Assembly: GCA_965369635.1 (NCBI GenBank)
Contig: CBDURC010000172.1
Span: 1 to 6,595 of the forward strand
Length of the DNA stretch: 6,595 nucleotides
Direction of reading: 5' to 3'
Origin: UBA3071 sp965369635
GTDB lineage: Bacteria; Chloroflexota; Anaerolineae; UBA3071
The notes below the pieces were generated by a model that was given only the letters and a program-made list of their open reading frames with translations, made no database searches and was not told the DNA's origin. The position numbers and the translations under genes are program-made. Below are positions 5,888-6,595 of the stretch, one piece after another (the stretch's first letter is position 1; every line of letters begins with the position of its first letter).

Positions 5888-5916
5888 ATCCTAGCACATC
5901 GAAGTCTGTTTGTCAA
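5888..5916 (-). promoter_or_regulatory. Promoter of the Panacea operon
   Basis: Read on the minus strand, the -35 box is TTGACA (complement of 5911-5916, perfect consensus), the spacer is 17 bases, and the -10 box is TAGGAT (complement of 5888-5893, 4 of 6), preceded by TGC (extended -10). Transcription would start near 5881, giving a leader of about 93 bases. Confidence 0.7.
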
Positions 5917-5920
5917 ACAC

Positions 5921-6289
5921 GTTCCCTGACCTCACAGGGCAATCCTATCCAATCTGGGAGCGTAACAACGTGTGTTTCAGAGTGAAAAGGTCACGGTGAC
6001 GGCGTCAAATGCCCCTTTGCGCTGATTCGCAGCCTGAGATTCGTCACCCCAAGCGACCGATGGGATTCTAGAATCCAGTTTCTTTGTTCATGGCGTGGAC
6101 TTGCGAGCATCAGCGACACGGGGGCCAGTCGGGGCGGTCGGGTGTGAGCCTACCCTCACCCCGCCACGCACAGCAGCATCATAGTCACAAATGGCAGCAC
6201 ACCCAGGCTACGGCGCGCTGACCCAGCATCATCAGCCGACCCCTAGCCCCGACGAGAGCTGATGGCCACTCACCTTGTGCCCTGGGGTG
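5921..6289. other. Intergenic stretch without a recognisable gene
   Basis: No coding frame with family-like sequence is seen on either strand. The stretch holds a 14-bp palindrome (6063-6076), a hairpin of GGCGG and GTGAG type arms around 6134-6164, the repeated word CAGCATCAT at 6174 and 6224, and the 8-bp inverted repeat GTCGGGGC (6128-6135) / GCCCCGAC (6246-6253). The GC-rich hairpins downstream of the minus-strand HigA-like gene might end its transcript, but there is no T-tract. The stretch could be remnant DNA between two accessory modules. Confidence 0.5.
6063..6076. repeat. 14-bp perfect palindrome
   Basis: GGATTCTAGAATCC is fully self-complementary. It lies in the gene-free stretch about 150 bases upstream of the Panacea promoter. 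Length and symmetry fit a dimeric regulator site, but nothing next to it is clearly regulated. Confidence 0.4.
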
Positions 6290-6595
6290 CTACCCTGCGC
6301 GTGCTTGAGTTGCTTCACCAGCCACCGCCATTGATATGGAACGGGATATGGAACGGGCTACAGCGGTTTCTTCAGGGACACGGACAGGGTAGTCTTGGAT
6401 CAGAACTGCAGCCGGAATGCCGAGTCCCTCTTCAAGCTTCCGTATCATCCCTAGCGTTAGACGCCGCTTGCGATTCAGTATCTCAGAAACGCGAGCTCGA
6501 GTGCCGATGTAGGGTTCCAAGTCGTGTCGCGTCAGACCGCGGCTCTCAATGCAGTATTCGATGGCGTCAATAGGGTCGGGCAGTGGTATCGGGTG
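6290..6595 (-). CDS. HigA-type HTH antitoxin, 5' end cut by the window edge
   Basis: A partial gene: 101 residues are visible and the N-terminus lies beyond base 6595. The visible part begins HPIPLPDPIDAIEYCIESRG, runs through LTRHDLEPYIGTRARVSEIL and NRKRRLTLGMIRKLEEGLGI, and then PAAVLIQ. This is the XRE-type helix-turn-helix core of the HigA group (COG5499-like), about visible residues 8-67. Family members are usually about 120-140 residues with an N-terminal helical part, so roughly 30-40 residues should be missing. Such antitoxins bind and repress their own operator and inhibit a HigB-type mRNA interferase, normally encoded next to them, here presumably beyond the right edge because nothing suitable lies downstream. 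The C-terminal tail after PEETAV is unusual and contains RSIS twice, from a 12-bp tandem duplication. TTG at 6518-6520 is not the start, since family sequence continues upstream of it. Confidence 0.85.
   Translation of the reverse strand, partial: HPIPLPDPIDAIEYCIESRGLTRHDLEPYIGTRARVSEILNRKRRLTLGMIRKLEEGLGIPAAVLIQDYPVRVPEETAVARSISRSISMAVAGEATQARAG
6333..6356. repeat. 12-bp tandem duplication in the HigA-like gene
   Basis: GATATGGAACGG occurs twice back to back (6333-6344 and 6345-6356). It stays in frame and encodes the doubled RSIS on the minus strand, in the C-terminal tail outside the HTH core. Confidence 0.85.

Noticed and set aside
5728..5916. A 62-codon minus-strand frame overlapping the start of the Panacea gene.
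   Set aside because: It includes the Panacea promoter and leader, has no RBS of its own and shows no family-like sequence.
6262..6573. A 103-codon plus-strand open frame at the right end.
   Set aside because: It overlaps the HigA-like gene on the opposite strand, which has clear family sequence; the plus-strand product has none.

Overview
The window is a moderately GC-rich (about 58-65% in sampled lines of the left part) bacterial chromosomal segment. No gene fixes the taxon. The greA-lysS gene order, the EutB-type dehydratase and the base composition would suit a Chloroflexota-like or another GC-rich thermophile-type lineage, but this is only an inference.

Left part (1-2340, + strand): a two-gene operon encodes a PLP-dependent threonine-dehydratase-fold enzyme closely resembling the hydroxyectoine-utilization dehydratase EutB, and a class I/II (fold-type I) aminotransferase. 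Their stop and start codons overlap as ATGA, so they are probably translationally coupled and act in one amino-acid-derivative catabolic route. A strong intrinsic terminator follows.

Middle part (2260-4620, + strand): information-processing genes. greA (transcript cleavage factor) and lysS (lysyl-tRNA synthetase) are 44 bases apart, and a tRNA-Arg(CCT) gene with its own promoter follows. The greA leader is unusual. A good extended -10 promoter lies just upstream of a perfect 10-bp stem plus T6 terminator, then comes a second long hairpin, then greA. A start at this promoter and a stop at the terminator would give an RNA of about 42 nt, an arrangement like the E. coli greA leader RNA GraL.

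Right part (4620-6595): accessory DNA of visibly lower GC (45% in one sampled line) beginning directly after the tRNA gene. A structured noncoding stretch ends in a 15-bp hairpin that may act as a terminator for converging transcripts. On the minus strand, a consensus-like promoter drives a Panacea/SocA-like (DUF4065) protein and a 126-aa partner whose start lies 5 bases after the Panacea stop. This looks like a toxin-antitoxin pair of the PanA type. About 500 bases without a recognisable gene separate it from a second antitoxin-like gene, a HigA-type HTH protein cut by the window edge. The region therefore looks like a tRNA-adjacent island of toxin-antitoxin modules. The Panacea pair and the greA leader are the two items most worth following up.
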